A stretch of DNA of 64,000 nt, taken from NCBI GenBank assembly GCA_900102235.1, contig FMVL01000003.1, forward strand, positions 558,001-622,000, read 5' to 3'. Made by a program: the position numbers and the translations under genes. Every line of letters starts with the position of its first letter. Within the stretch, counting starts at the first letter, position 1. Positions 57,615 to 64,000 of the stretch are shown here, piece after piece. The notes beneath the pieces are model-generated. The model did not search any database and was not told the DNA's origin. It saw only the letters and a program-made list of their open reading frames with translations. The stretch comes from Lachnospiraceae bacterium XBB2008 (GTDB lineage: Bacteria > Bacillota > Clostridia > Lachnospirales > Lachnospiraceae).

Positions 57615-58250
57615 ATGAATGTATATGATTACGGAAACACATCGGCCGATATCATACTGCTCCAGCCGGTCGATGAACATGACCTGAATACGCTCGATAA
57701 TGAGATCTCCTGCATCCGTGAAAACATCGATGCGGATTTCGGCCTGTTTGCATTCGGGATCGATGACTGGAACAGAGAACTTTCTCCCTGGGAAGCACCT
57801 GCCGTGTTCGGAAAAAACGACTTCGGTGCCGGCGCAGAAGACACCCTGCGCGAGATACTGAAATACTGCGATACAACAAAGACCTGCATCATCGGAGGTT
57901 ACTCTCTGGCAGGTCTTTTTGCATTGTGGAGCGCCTACCGGACCGATGTGTTCAGCGCGGTCGCGGCAGCATCTCCTTCCGTGTGGTTTCCCGGTTTTTA
58001 TGATCTTATGGAAAAGAGTACGATTCTGACCGGAAACGTGTATCTGAGTCTCGGAGACCGGGAAGAAAAAGCGAAAAATCCGGTCATGGCCACGGTCGGC
58101 GATCGTATCCGCGCGGCACATGATCTGCTGAGCGATCGCGGCATCAACTGCTGCTTGGAGTGGAATGCGGGCAATCATTTCAGGGATGCGGATATAAGGA
58201 CCGCGAAGGCTTTTTCGTGGGCGATCCGAAACGCCGACAAGACAGAATGA
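57615..58250 (+). CDS. Alpha/beta-hydrolase esterase-like protein
   Basis: A 211-residue protein of the esterase D/Fes-like alpha/beta-hydrolase fold. TCIIGGYSLAGLFALWSAYR has the nucleophile Ser in G-Y-S-L-A-G, and WNAGNHFRDADI holds the final catalytic His. The acid residue is likely the Asp in LSLGDREEKAKN. No signal peptide is seen. The start ATG lies one base after the stop of the DUF3267 gene and has no ribosome site, so reinitiation is likely. A role in removing acyl groups from xylan products is possible given the nearby xylanase, but is a guess. Confidence 0.75.
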   Translation: MNVYDYGNTSADIILLQPVDEHDLNTLDNEISCIRENIDADFGLFAFGIDDWNRELSPWEAPAVFGKNDFGAGAEDTLREILKYCDTTKTCIIGGYSLAGLFALWSAYRTDVFSAVAAASPSVWFPGFYDLMEKSTILTGNVYLSLGDREEKAKNPVMATVGDRIRAAHDLLSDRGINCCLEWNAGNHFRDADIRTAKAFSWAIRNADKTE

Positions 58251-58894
58251 TACAAAAATTTATGCGGACAGTGTGGATGAAATCTGATTTTAATGAATTC
58301 CTGGTCGATGCGGAGCTTGGCATCAAAACCATAGGCCGGATCGATAAGCATTCGGACAAAAGCTATTATCCGTACGAGCCTACCACCTATGCGGTGCTTA
58401 AAAGACTTGCGGACAGCGAATATCTGAATGAACGGGACTGCGTCCTTGATTACGGATGCGGAAAGGGCCGCGTTCCGATCTATCTTCATGACGTTATCGG
58501 CTGTAAGACCATCGGTGTTGAGGTCGAGAAAGATTTCTACGAAGACGCGCTCGGCAATCTTAATTCCTATAAAGAAAAACTTGAAGAAGATACGGACGAT
58601 ATTCTGATCGTCCGTTCCAAAGCGCAGGAATTCGAAGTTCCCGAAGAAGTCACCGCGTGCTTTTTCTTTAATCCTTTTTCCGCGGATATCTTAAGAAACG
58701 TGATGACAAGGATCCTTGGATCGGTCCGAAGATCTCCGCGTAAGATAACTCTCTTTTTCTTCTATCCGAGTGATGCATATGTTGCATTTCTTGCAAAAGT
58801 CGATGAGGTCATGTTCGTAGACGAGATCGACTGCATGGACATTTTTCCCGAAGAGGACGATCAGCGGAACCGGCTGATGATCTATGAGATCTGA
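58247..58894 (+). CDS. Class I SAM-dependent methyltransferase
   Basis: A 215-residue protein. RDCVLDYGCGKGRVPIYLHD is motif I of the Rossmann SAM-binding fold (D-Y-G-C-G-K-G), VIGCKTIGVEVEKDFYEDAL is motif II with the ribose-binding Glu, and ACFFFNPFSADIL is motif IV, with N-P-F in place of the usual D-P-P-Y of nucleic acid methylases. The start ATG overlaps the esterase stop (ATGA). The substrate is unknown; a small molecule, protein or rRNA are all possible. It ends 60 bp before the fructosamine-kinase-like gene. Confidence 0.8.
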   Translation: MIQKFMRTVWMKSDFNEFLVDAELGIKTIGRIDKHSDKSYYPYEPTTYAVLKRLADSEYLNERDCVLDYGCGKGRVPIYLHDVIGCKTIGVEVEKDFYEDALGNLNSYKEKLEEDTDDILIVRSKAQEFEVPEEVTACFFFNPFSADILRNVMTRILGSVRRSPRKITLFFFYPSDAYVAFLAKVDEVMFVDEIDCMDIFPEEDDQRNRLMIYEI

Positions 58895-58939
58895 TCCGCT
58901 TTATACTCATCATTTTCGATTCTGTAATACTGTTTCATA

Positions 58940-58948
58940 TGCTATATT
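58940..58948 (+). promoter_or_regulatory. Extended -10 of the kinase-like gene, leaderless geometry
   Basis: TGCTATATT; the hexamer 58943-58948 ends six bases before the ATG at 58955, so the predicted +1 is its A. No ribosome site precedes the ATG. The -35 is weak. Confidence 0.55.
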
Positions 58949-58954
58949 TAAAAT

Positions 58955-59851
58955 ATGGACAGAGCTTTTTTTGACGACCTCATAGATGAGTTATACGGGA
59001 CTTCGATTTTCGTGAACAGCGTGAGTCCGGTCTACGGAGGAGATATCAATGAGTCTTTTGCGATAGAACTCTCCGACGGCCGCACCATGTTCATCAAGAC
59101 GAACAGAGCCGGCGCCCTGGATATGTTCAAAGCTGAGGAACGCGGGCTTTCCGCGATCAGATCGACGGGCACGATCAGTGCTCCCGAAGTCGTATGCAGC
59201 GGCATCAGCGGAGACAGGTCTTACCTTATGATGTCGTATATCTCCGGAGCATCCGGACGAAAAGATTTCTGGGAAAGCTTCGCACACTCGCTTGCCGATA
59301 TGCATAGGACAGATACATCCGGTTTTGTTCCTTCCGGGAAATTCGGTTTTGAGATCGATAACTATATCGGTTCGGGTGAGCAGCGCAACACTCCGGAGGA
59401 CAGCTGGATACGCTTTTTTACAGAGCATCGCCTGAAGCCGCAGTTTGAGAGAGCGAAGAGGTTCTTCAATTATATCGATCTGGAAAAAACAGACCGCCTG
59501 ATGGAGCGCATCCCGCGACTTCTCGTTGAGCCCGAAACGCCTGCGCTGATCCATGGCGATCTGTGGTCAGGAAACTATGTCACCGGCGATGACGGTTACG
59601 CGTGGCTCATAGATCCTGCGGTATATGTGGGTCATCCCGAAGCCGATATCGCGATGACCGAACTTTTCGGCGGATATGACAGACGATTCTACGAAGCTTA
59701 CCGCGAATCGGGACTGCTGATGCCCGGATATGAGGAGAGGCGTGATATCTACAACCTCTACCATATGTTAAATCATCTCAATCTGTTCGGATCCGGATAT
59801 TACGGAGCCGTGATGCGGATCGTGGACAGGATTCTGGTTCCCATATCGTAA
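58955..59851 (+). CDS. Fructosamine/ketosamine-3-kinase family protein
   Basis: A 298-residue protein of the FN3K family with the protein-kinase-like fold. VYGGDINESFAIELSDGRTM resembles the family start; MFIKTNRAGALDMFKAEERG has the ATP Lys and Glu. PALIHGDLWSGNYVTGDDGY is the catalytic H-G-D-L-W-x-G-N loop, and AWLIDPAVYVGHPEADIAMT holds the metal-binding Asp. FN3K enzymes phosphorylate sugars attached to amines, helping to repair glycated proteins. Its 3' end overlaps the convergent TetR gene by 52 bp. Aminoglycoside-type kinases are a less likely alternative. Confidence 0.88.
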   Translation: MDRAFFDDLIDELYGTSIFVNSVSPVYGGDINESFAIELSDGRTMFIKTNRAGALDMFKAEERGLSAIRSTGTISAPEVVCSGISGDRSYLMMSYISGASGRKDFWESFAHSLADMHRTDTSGFVPSGKFGFEIDNYIGSGEQRNTPEDSWIRFFTEHRLKPQFERAKRFFNYIDLEKTDRLMERIPRLLVEPETPALIHGDLWSGNYVTGDDGYAWLIDPAVYVGHPEADIAMTELFGGYDRRFYEAYRESGLLMPGYEERRDIYNLYHMLNHLNLFGSGYYGAVMRIVDRILVPIS

Positions 59852-60393
59852 ACCATCTTACAGGCTTCCTCTTTGGGAAGCTTGTAGTTGTCAAACATCA
59901 TCATGACCGCAAGTCCGTGCGTATATATCACGATATCCTGTACGGCTTTTCCTATGATCTCAGGCGATATATCATATTCTTTCGCAAGCAGTTTCGCGGA
60001 CTCCTCATCAAACTGATATGAGAAAATGCTCTCGTTTCCGTATATGGACTCACCTATCGTATTTACGGGATCGTCCACATTTACGAAACGGAACACATTC
60101 GGATGATCGCATGCGTTCGATATGTATCTTACACCGGATATATAGAAGGCATCTATCGCGTTTTTTCCGTTCATCTCCTCCTGAAGCGAGCCATAAAGCT
60201 GCCCGGCGGCAAAATAAAAAAGTTCCTTCTTCAGTTCGGTCATGCTTCCGAAATGCCACGATATCGGCTGTGTCGAACATCCGAGTTTTGCGGCGATCGA
60301 TTTGATCCCAACGGCACCTATTCCCGATTCGTCCAGCAGTTCATAAGCGGCCTGCAGGATCATTTCACGTGTGATCTTGGTTTTTCTTCCCAT
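59800..60393 (-). CDS. TetR family transcriptional regulator
   Basis: A 197-residue regulator. ITREMILQAAYELLDESGIG and GIKSIAAKLGCSTQPISWHF form the TetR helix-turn-helix (residues 6-50), with W-H-F replacing the more usual Y-x-H-F. The rest is a helical ligand domain (AVQDIVIYTHGLAVMMMFDN). The ATG at 60393 is chosen for its family fit and an AGGA site. It lies 41 bp downstream of two flavodoxin-like reductase genes that it likely controls with itself through a palindrome upstream of 61597. Inducers may be quinones or other oxidants. Confidence 0.88.
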   Translation of the reverse strand: MGRKTKITREMILQAAYELLDESGIGAVGIKSIAAKLGCSTQPISWHFGSMTELKKELFYFAAGQLYGSLQEEMNGKNAIDAFYISGVRYISNACDHPNVFRFVNVDDPVNTIGESIYGNESIFSYQFDEESAKLLAKEYDISPEIIGKAVQDIVIYTHGLAVMMMFDNYKLPKEEACKMVYDMGTRILSTIRITAP

Positions 60394-60434
60394 GTTTTTG
60401 TCCTGGTGAATAAATGATTTTTGGTTTCTGCATA

Positions 60435-61085
60435 TTACCGGTAAGGTCTGTAATCGAGTGGCTGTTCGCAACCGATATTTGCAGCTATCATTTTGAACGC
60501 TTTTTTTGCAAATGTATTAAATACAAGCCCGAGTATAAAACGCATATGCGCCGGAAATATCTCCGGTCCCGTGAACTTCCTGCACGCCTCTGAATTGAAA
60601 TTTTCGTTTGCGGCAAATTCGCGTCCCATCTCAGTATAGGGATCCGTGACCTTGTTTTTCATCTTATCATCCGTGAAGCGTATGCTGAAGTTATCACCTT
60701 TTACAAGAGTACCCTTATACCCGCATCCGAGCTTTTCCGCAAGGATCTCAAGGTACGCCTCTCCGCAGCGAAGCTGTATGCCTTCCGCAAATCCGCTCTG
60801 CAGTATGAACGCGATCTGTGATCCGTCATTCTTGGGAGTAAGTGTCTCCAGAAATTCCATCAGCAGACCGGGTATGCATTCCACATAAAGAGGCAGAGCG
60901 ATCAGGATGTTTTTATTCCTGTTGAACGCTTCACGCATATCATCCCACTGAGCTTTGTCGGAAACTTCATACTGCTCAAATGTGGTGCCGTTCTCGCACA
61001 TTCCTTTTGTAAACTTCTCCAATATCTTATCAGTATTGCTGTATTTTTTCACACGGGGACTTCCGTTTATTATAAGCACATGCAT
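60435..61085 (-). CDS. Flavodoxin-fold NAD(P)H-dependent oxidoreductase
   Basis: A 216-residue protein. HVLIINGSPRVKKYSNTDKI is the FMN phosphate loop of the NADPH-dependent FMN reductase/flavodoxin-fold family, and ILIALPLYVECIPGLLMEFL is the central flavin-binding strand and loop. The C-terminal helices (MRFILGLVFNTFAKKAFKMI) may contact the membrane or a partner. It probably reduces a quinone, nitro or azo compound. The AAAGGAGG site before the ATG is strong. It overlaps the end of the upstream paralogue by 16 bp. Confidence 0.82.
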   Translation of the reverse strand: MHVLIINGSPRVKKYSNTDKILEKFTKGMCENGTTFEQYEVSDKAQWDDMREAFNRNKNILIALPLYVECIPGLLMEFLETLTPKNDGSQIAFILQSGFAEGIQLRCGEAYLEILAEKLGCGYKGTLVKGDNFSIRFTDDKMKNKVTDPYTEMGREFAANENFNSEACRKFTGPEIFPAHMRFILGLVFNTFAKKAFKMIAANIGCEQPLDYRPYR

Positions 61086-61597
61086 GATACCGCCTCCTTT
61101 ACCTCATTACTTTCGAATACTCCGAGCGATCGGCTTTCAAAGTTTAAAGCCGCTCTCTCGGTCCAGCGCTTCAGATAATCCTTCTCGACATCTCCCCGAT
61201 AAATGATCCCGATGTCGGTGCGCTGATCGTATCTGGGAACGTGTCGCATCTGATCACCTTTGAACCGAAGATACATCGTAGCGATCGGAAGTATCCTGTC
61301 GAAGATGTTCTTGCCCTTGTGATCAAGGAATCCGAGTGCAGTGTCGGAAATAACCCAGAGTTGATCGGCATGTATCACTTTCTTCAGTATGATCTCGTAA
61401 TCATCTTTGATCGTGCATACTCCGGGTGTTTTAAGCCAGCAATAATTGCAGCCGATGCAGTGACTTATGTTTAAGGAAGCTGCCTCGATGATCTCGATGT
61501 CGGAGGTGAGTACGGCGGCGGTCGACCGGCTTTCTATTTCACTTCTGATCGTATCCGTCACGGAAGTATCGGAAGTGGTGTTGACTATAAGTACCAT
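61070..61597 (-). CDS. Flavodoxin family protein
   Basis: A 175-residue protein with a flavodoxin-like fold, shorter than its neighbour. The start VLIVNTTSDTSVTDTIRSEI lacks the full G-S-P-R phosphate loop, having T-T-S-D-T-S instead, so FMN binding may be weak or altered. HCIGCNYCWLKTPGVCTIKD has the C-x-x-C motif of iron-sulphur-flavoprotein-like NADPH reductases, and WVISDTALGFLDHKGKNIFD follows. An AAAGGAG site precedes the ATG. It is the first gene of a three-gene unit with the second reductase and TetR. The partner arrangement hints at heterodimer formation. Confidence 0.75.
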   Translation of the reverse strand: MVLIVNTTSDTSVTDTIRSEIESRSTAAVLTSDIEIIEAASLNISHCIGCNYCWLKTPGVCTIKDDYEIILKKVIHADQLWVISDTALGFLDHKGKNIFDRILPIATMYLRFKGDQMRHVPRYDQRTDIGIIYRGDVEKDYLKRWTERAALNFESRSLGVFESNEVKEAVSCMCL

Positions 61598-61688
61598 TTC
61601 GGTCTCCTTTCGATGGCTGTGTATGCCTCGTATTCTCGTTGCTGTGCTGTAATGTGTGTTTCGGGCACAATAATGTAAATCAGTTTAT

Positions 61689-61702
61689 ATAAACACGTTT
61701 AT
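61689..61702. promoter_or_regulatory. Operator-like palindrome of the TetR unit
   Basis: ATAAAC-AC-GTTTAT, six-bp arms about a two-base centre, overlapping the predicted -10 and +1. It is well placed for repression by the TetR protein encoded in the same unit. Confidence 0.6.
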
Positions 61703-61729
61703 GTTATATCGAGTTTCAGACTTTGTCAA
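61701..61729 (-). promoter_or_regulatory. Promoter of the flavodoxin-TetR unit
   Basis: Minus-strand TTGACA (61724-61729) with TAACAT (61701-61706, 17-bp spacer) or TATAAC (61703-61708, 15-bp). Leader about 95 bases. Confidence 0.65.
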
Positions 61730-61823
61730 CACATATTTGTCTATCATAACCCCTCGTTTTTCTGTAATAGCATGCAAGGATGAGTTGTGATACGATTATG
61801 CTGTTGCACAAAGCTCGCCAGGC

Positions 61824-61845
61824 CTGCGCATAGTTCAATGCGCAG
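61824..61845 (+). other. Perfect stem-loop upstream of the inositol-monophosphatase-like gene
   Basis: CTGCGCAT/ATGCGCAG, eight-bp stem with six-base loop, 50 bp before the ATG. It is followed by A residues on the plus strand, so it is not a terminator for that strand. The rest of 61730-61895 shows no gene. Confidence 0.6.
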
Positions 61846-61895
61846 CCAAAAAAGTAAGCCAAGACGGCCGCAAATAATCATCAGGAGATTAACCC

Positions 61896-62732
61896 ATGTC
61901 AGAACAGACTCACAACATTTCAGAAAAAGAAAACAGCGATATCAAAAGTCCCGTCGGCACCCCTGACATAAACAGGATCATCGCGATCGCAAAAGAAGCC
62001 GGCGAGATCATGCTCGAAGCTTCCCATCCGAAGATCATGGAGAAGTCCGGACATGCGAATTTCTGTACGGAAACGGATGAAAAGATCCAGGCCTTTCTGA
62101 TAGAGCGCCTGTCGGAAGTCCTTCCCGAGGCAGCCTTCCTCGGCGAAGAAGACGGACAGGATGTCTTCACGGAAAAAATGCGCCGGGGATACTGTTTCGT
62201 CCTCGACCCGATCGACGGAACTTCAAACTTCATATATTCATACAGGCCTTCCGTTGTCTCGATCGCTCTGCTCAAGAACGGAAGACCGTACATCGGCATT
62301 GTTTATAACCCTTTCGATGACATGGTCCTGTCGGCTGTATCCGGAGAGGGCGCGTACATGAACGGCGGGAAGATAATGTCATCCGACGCTCCCCTGTCCG
62401 ATTCCCTGGCGATATTCGGCACCGCGCCGTATTATACGGAATACAGAGAGAAAACCTTTGAGATCGCCAAGGCCCTCCTGCCGCTTTGCGTAGACTTAAG
62501 AAGATCCGGGACCGCCGCATGGGATATGTGCTGCGTGGCTCTCGGCAGATGCGCTCTGTACTATGAGATGCGCGTCCAGCTGTGGGATTACGCCGCAGCC
62601 GCGCTCATCGCAACGGAGGCCGGATGCACGGTGACAGATATCGGAGGAAACGACCTGTCGTACACGGGACCCACATCAGCACTCTGCAGATCCCGGGGAA
62701 TAGCCGAAATACCGGAGTGTTTCAAGGCCTGA
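61896..62732 (+). CDS. Inositol monophosphatase family protein
   Basis: A 278-residue phosphatase of the IMPase/CysQ superfamily. FLGEEDGQDVF holds the first metal Glu, CFVLDPIDGTSNFIYSYRPS the signature D-P-I-D-G-T loop, and VQLWDYAAAALIATEAGCTV the C-terminal W-D-x-A-A motif. Substrates could be inositol 1-phosphate, 3'-phosphoadenosine 5'-phosphate or a sugar phosphate. The N-terminal 25 residues (SEQTHNISEKENSDIKSPVG) form a polar extension not needed for the fold. An AGGAG site lies nine bases before the ATG. The DMT transporter follows by 50 bp. Confidence 0.9.
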   Translation: MSEQTHNISEKENSDIKSPVGTPDINRIIAIAKEAGEIMLEASHPKIMEKSGHANFCTETDEKIQAFLIERLSEVLPEAAFLGEEDGQDVFTEKMRRGYCFVLDPIDGTSNFIYSYRPSVVSIALLKNGRPYIGIVYNPFDDMVLSAVSGEGAYMNGGKIMSSDAPLSDSLAIFGTAPYYTEYREKTFEIAKALLPLCVDLRRSGTAAWDMCCVALGRCALYYEMRVQLWDYAAAALIATEAGCTVTDIGGNDLSYTGPTSALCRSRGIAEIPECFKA

Positions 62733-62782
62733 TCAAAGCTTCGCTGATCAGAGCAGACCTCGGAGCGTAACCAGATAAACCA

Positions 62783-63643
62783 ATGAAACCACAGGCAAAA
62801 GGAATCATATGCATCATCATCGCCGCCATGGGTTTTTCTCTCATGACATTCTTCGTAAGACTGTCCGGAGATCTTCCGACCATGCAAAAGGCGTTCTTCC
62901 GCAACGCTTTTGCGCTGGTCATCGCCGTGTCGGCCCTGATAATAAATAAGGAAAAATTCAGCATTCCCAAAGAATTCAGGTCGGACATCTTCTTCAGATG
63001 CCTCTTCGGCACTACCGGCCTCATCGCCAATTTTTACGCGATCGACCGTTTGAATCTCGCCGATGCGAACATGCTCAACAAGCTGTCGCCGTTCTTCGCC
63101 ATCCTCGTTTCCATCATCATTCTGAAGGAAAAGCCCTCCAAGATGGACATTCTCGCGACCATCATCGCTTTTATCGGCGCGCTTTTCATAATCCGGCCCA
63201 CCGGCTCCAATCTGGAACTGGTTCCGGCTCTTATAGGTCTGTACGGGGGATTCGGTGCGGGAACCGCATATGTATTCGTGCGGAGCGCAGGCAAAAAAGG
63301 AGCAAAGACACCGATCATAGTCACGTGCTTCTCGCTTTTTTCATGCATCCTCACGCTGCCGTTCATGGTGTTCAGCTACGCTCCGATGTCTCCGAAGCAG
63401 TGGCTGATACTTATCCTGGCAGGACTCTCTGCGGCAGTCGGGCAGTTCGCCATCACAACCGCCTACAGATTCGCCCCTGCAAAAAAGCTGTCTGTCTTCG
63501 ACTATGTTCAGGTCATCTTTGCTGCACTCTGGGGATTTCTTTTCCTGCATGAAGTGCCCGTTCCGCTCAGCATCATCGGTTATGTCATAATAATCGGCAT
63601 CGCCGTCATCAGATGGCACACTTCTCTTCGCGCCGAAGAATGA
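62783..63643 (+). CDS. DMT superfamily (EamA) transporter
   Basis: A 286-residue protein with ten hydrophobic helices in two EamA repeats. The first repeat begins KGIICIIIAAMGFSLMTFFV and ends with LSPFFAILVSIIILKEKPSK, the family's E-K-P motif; the second begins LIGLYGGFGAGTAYVFVRSA and ends with VIFAALWGFLFLHEVPVPLS. EamA proteins export amino acids and small metabolites. No strong ribosome site precedes the ATG. It follows the IMPase-like gene on the same strand and ends seven bases before the convergent MBL gene. The substrate is unknown. Confidence 0.9.
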   Translation: MKPQAKGIICIIIAAMGFSLMTFFVRLSGDLPTMQKAFFRNAFALVIAVSALIINKEKFSIPKEFRSDIFFRCLFGTTGLIANFYAIDRLNLADANMLNKLSPFFAILVSIIILKEKPSKMDILATIIAFIGALFIIRPTGSNLELVPALIGLYGGFGAGTAYVFVRSAGKKGAKTPIIVTCFSLFSCILTLPFMVFSYAPMSPKQWLILILAGLSAAVGQFAITTAYRFAPAKKLSVFDYVQVIFAALWGFLFLHEVPVPLSIIGYVIIIGIAVIRWHTSLRAEE

Positions 63644-63649
63644 TCCGGA

Positions 63650-64000
63650 TCAGAAAACGATCTTGTTCACGACTTTAACGAAAGCATTTACCCGCCCGGC
63701 AAAATCATCAGCATCGCCCGGTTTTCCGACCGCATTACCGAAATGCGTCGGGATCGCAACCTCGGGTGCGATCGTATTGATGAAGTCCGCTGCCTTGGAC
63801 GGATCCATCGTATATGTCCCGCCTATCGGCACGAGCGCGATATCGCACTTAACCTCTTTTGCCTCCCTGGTCGCATCCGTATCACCGGCGATGTAGATCC
63901 TCTTATCTTCCATCTTCAGGATATATCCGACCCATCCGGCGCCCTTCGGGTGAAAAGGCTTGAGAAGGTTGTATGCGGCCACGGTCTCGAATCCGAGGCC
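63650..64000 (-). CDS. MBL-fold metallo-hydrolase (5' part outside window)
   Basis: The C-terminal 116 codons of a gene that enters from the right edge; no start codon is needed within the window, and the GTG at 63982 is internal. HPKGAGWVGYILKMEDKRIY then IAGDTDATREAKEVKCDIAL has the metal-bridging Asp in G-D-T, and EVAIPTHFGNAVG supplies the final metal His. This pattern fits the UPF0173/UlaG-like metallo-beta-lactamase-fold hydrolases, whose substrates vary. The HxHxDH motif would lie outside the window. Confidence 0.88.
   Translation of the reverse strand, partial: GLGFETVAAYNLLKPFHPKGAGWVGYILKMEDKRIYIAGDTDATREAKEVKCDIALVPIGGTYTMDPSKAADFINTIAPEVAIPTHFGNAVGKPGDADDFAGRVNAFVKVVNKIVF

Noticed and set aside
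61824-61845. Terminator upstream of the inositol-monophosphatase-like gene
   Set aside because: The stem is perfect, but it is followed by A residues on the plus strand, and on the minus strand the T run comes before it. Neither strand fits a rho-independent terminator.

Overview
The window reads as a chromosomal segment of a fermentative, Gram-positive Clostridia bacterium, most likely Lachnospiraceae from a gut or rumen setting. The evidence is moderate GC, AGGAGG-type ribosome sites, Firmicutes-type gene families (LplABC-like sugar ABC transporter, LCP protein, DUF6020, DUF4342, DUF3267), Bacillus-type LexA boxes, and genes for plant-polysaccharide use (GH10 xylanase, mannonate dehydratase, xylulokinase). 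No rRNA, tRNA, CRISPR array, prophage or intact insertion sequence was recognised.

Layout. 1-2566 (minus): a fucose/arabinose-isomerase-fold protein, cut by the window edge, and xylulokinase. 2704-8785 (minus): an exopolysaccharide unit (priming sugar-phosphate transferase, LCP ligase, GT2, acyltransferase) that ends with a divergent ClpX and a strong terminator. 8869-16885 (minus): a six-gene unit of hybrid histidine kinase, MATE exporter, FRG protein, MurD-like ligase and two CgeB-like glycosyltransferases. 16968-18521 (plus): a Wzx-like flippase. 18449-27734 (minus): a glycan cluster with pseudaminic-acid genes pseF, pseI and pseG, an ATP-grasp enzyme, a DegT-like protein, a GT2, a sialyltransferase-like GT and a DUF6020 membrane protein. 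27811-28764 (plus): a short HAD protein and an XRE regulator, both apparently leaderless.

28856-36461 (minus): a Na+-dependent transporter, a DUF4342 protein, and a hexuronate-oligosaccharide locus (GntR regulator, two permeases, binding lipoprotein, UxuA). 36625-40593 (minus): an unusual envelope operon with an AIM24 protein, an ExbB/MotA-like channel, an ExbD-like protein and three more membrane-anchored proteins, two of which seem to carry ExbD-like outer domains. 40683-47583 (minus): AraC regulator, aldo/keto reductase, Gfo/Idh oxidoreductase, then SbcD (probable CTG start) and SbcC. 47858-48480 (plus): a secreted protein preceded by a coupled 10-codon leader peptide. 48510-52648 (minus): MFS transporter, HMA metallochaperone-like protein and a second hybrid kinase. 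52733-53147 is a 94-bp tandem repeat array. 53335-55067 (minus): a probable SOS-regulated small protein, a CPBP protease and an unknown protein with a structured leader. 55548-59851 (plus): xylanase, DUF3267 protein, esterase, methyltransferase and a fructosamine-kinase-like protein. 59800-61597 (minus): two flavodoxin-like reductases and a TetR regulator. 61896-64000: inositol-monophosphatase-like enzyme, DMT transporter and a partial MBL hydrolase.

Three themes link the genes. (i) Cell-surface glycan assembly dominates 2.7-27.7 kb. (ii) A xylan/glucuronoxylan use theme joins the xylanase, the LplABC-like transporter, UxuA and xylulokinase. (iii) The regulatory layer is unusual: four plus-strand genes have a -10 hexamer placed so that the A of ATG is the predicted +1, and two promoters carry an exact GAAC-N4-GTTC LexA box between -35 and -10.
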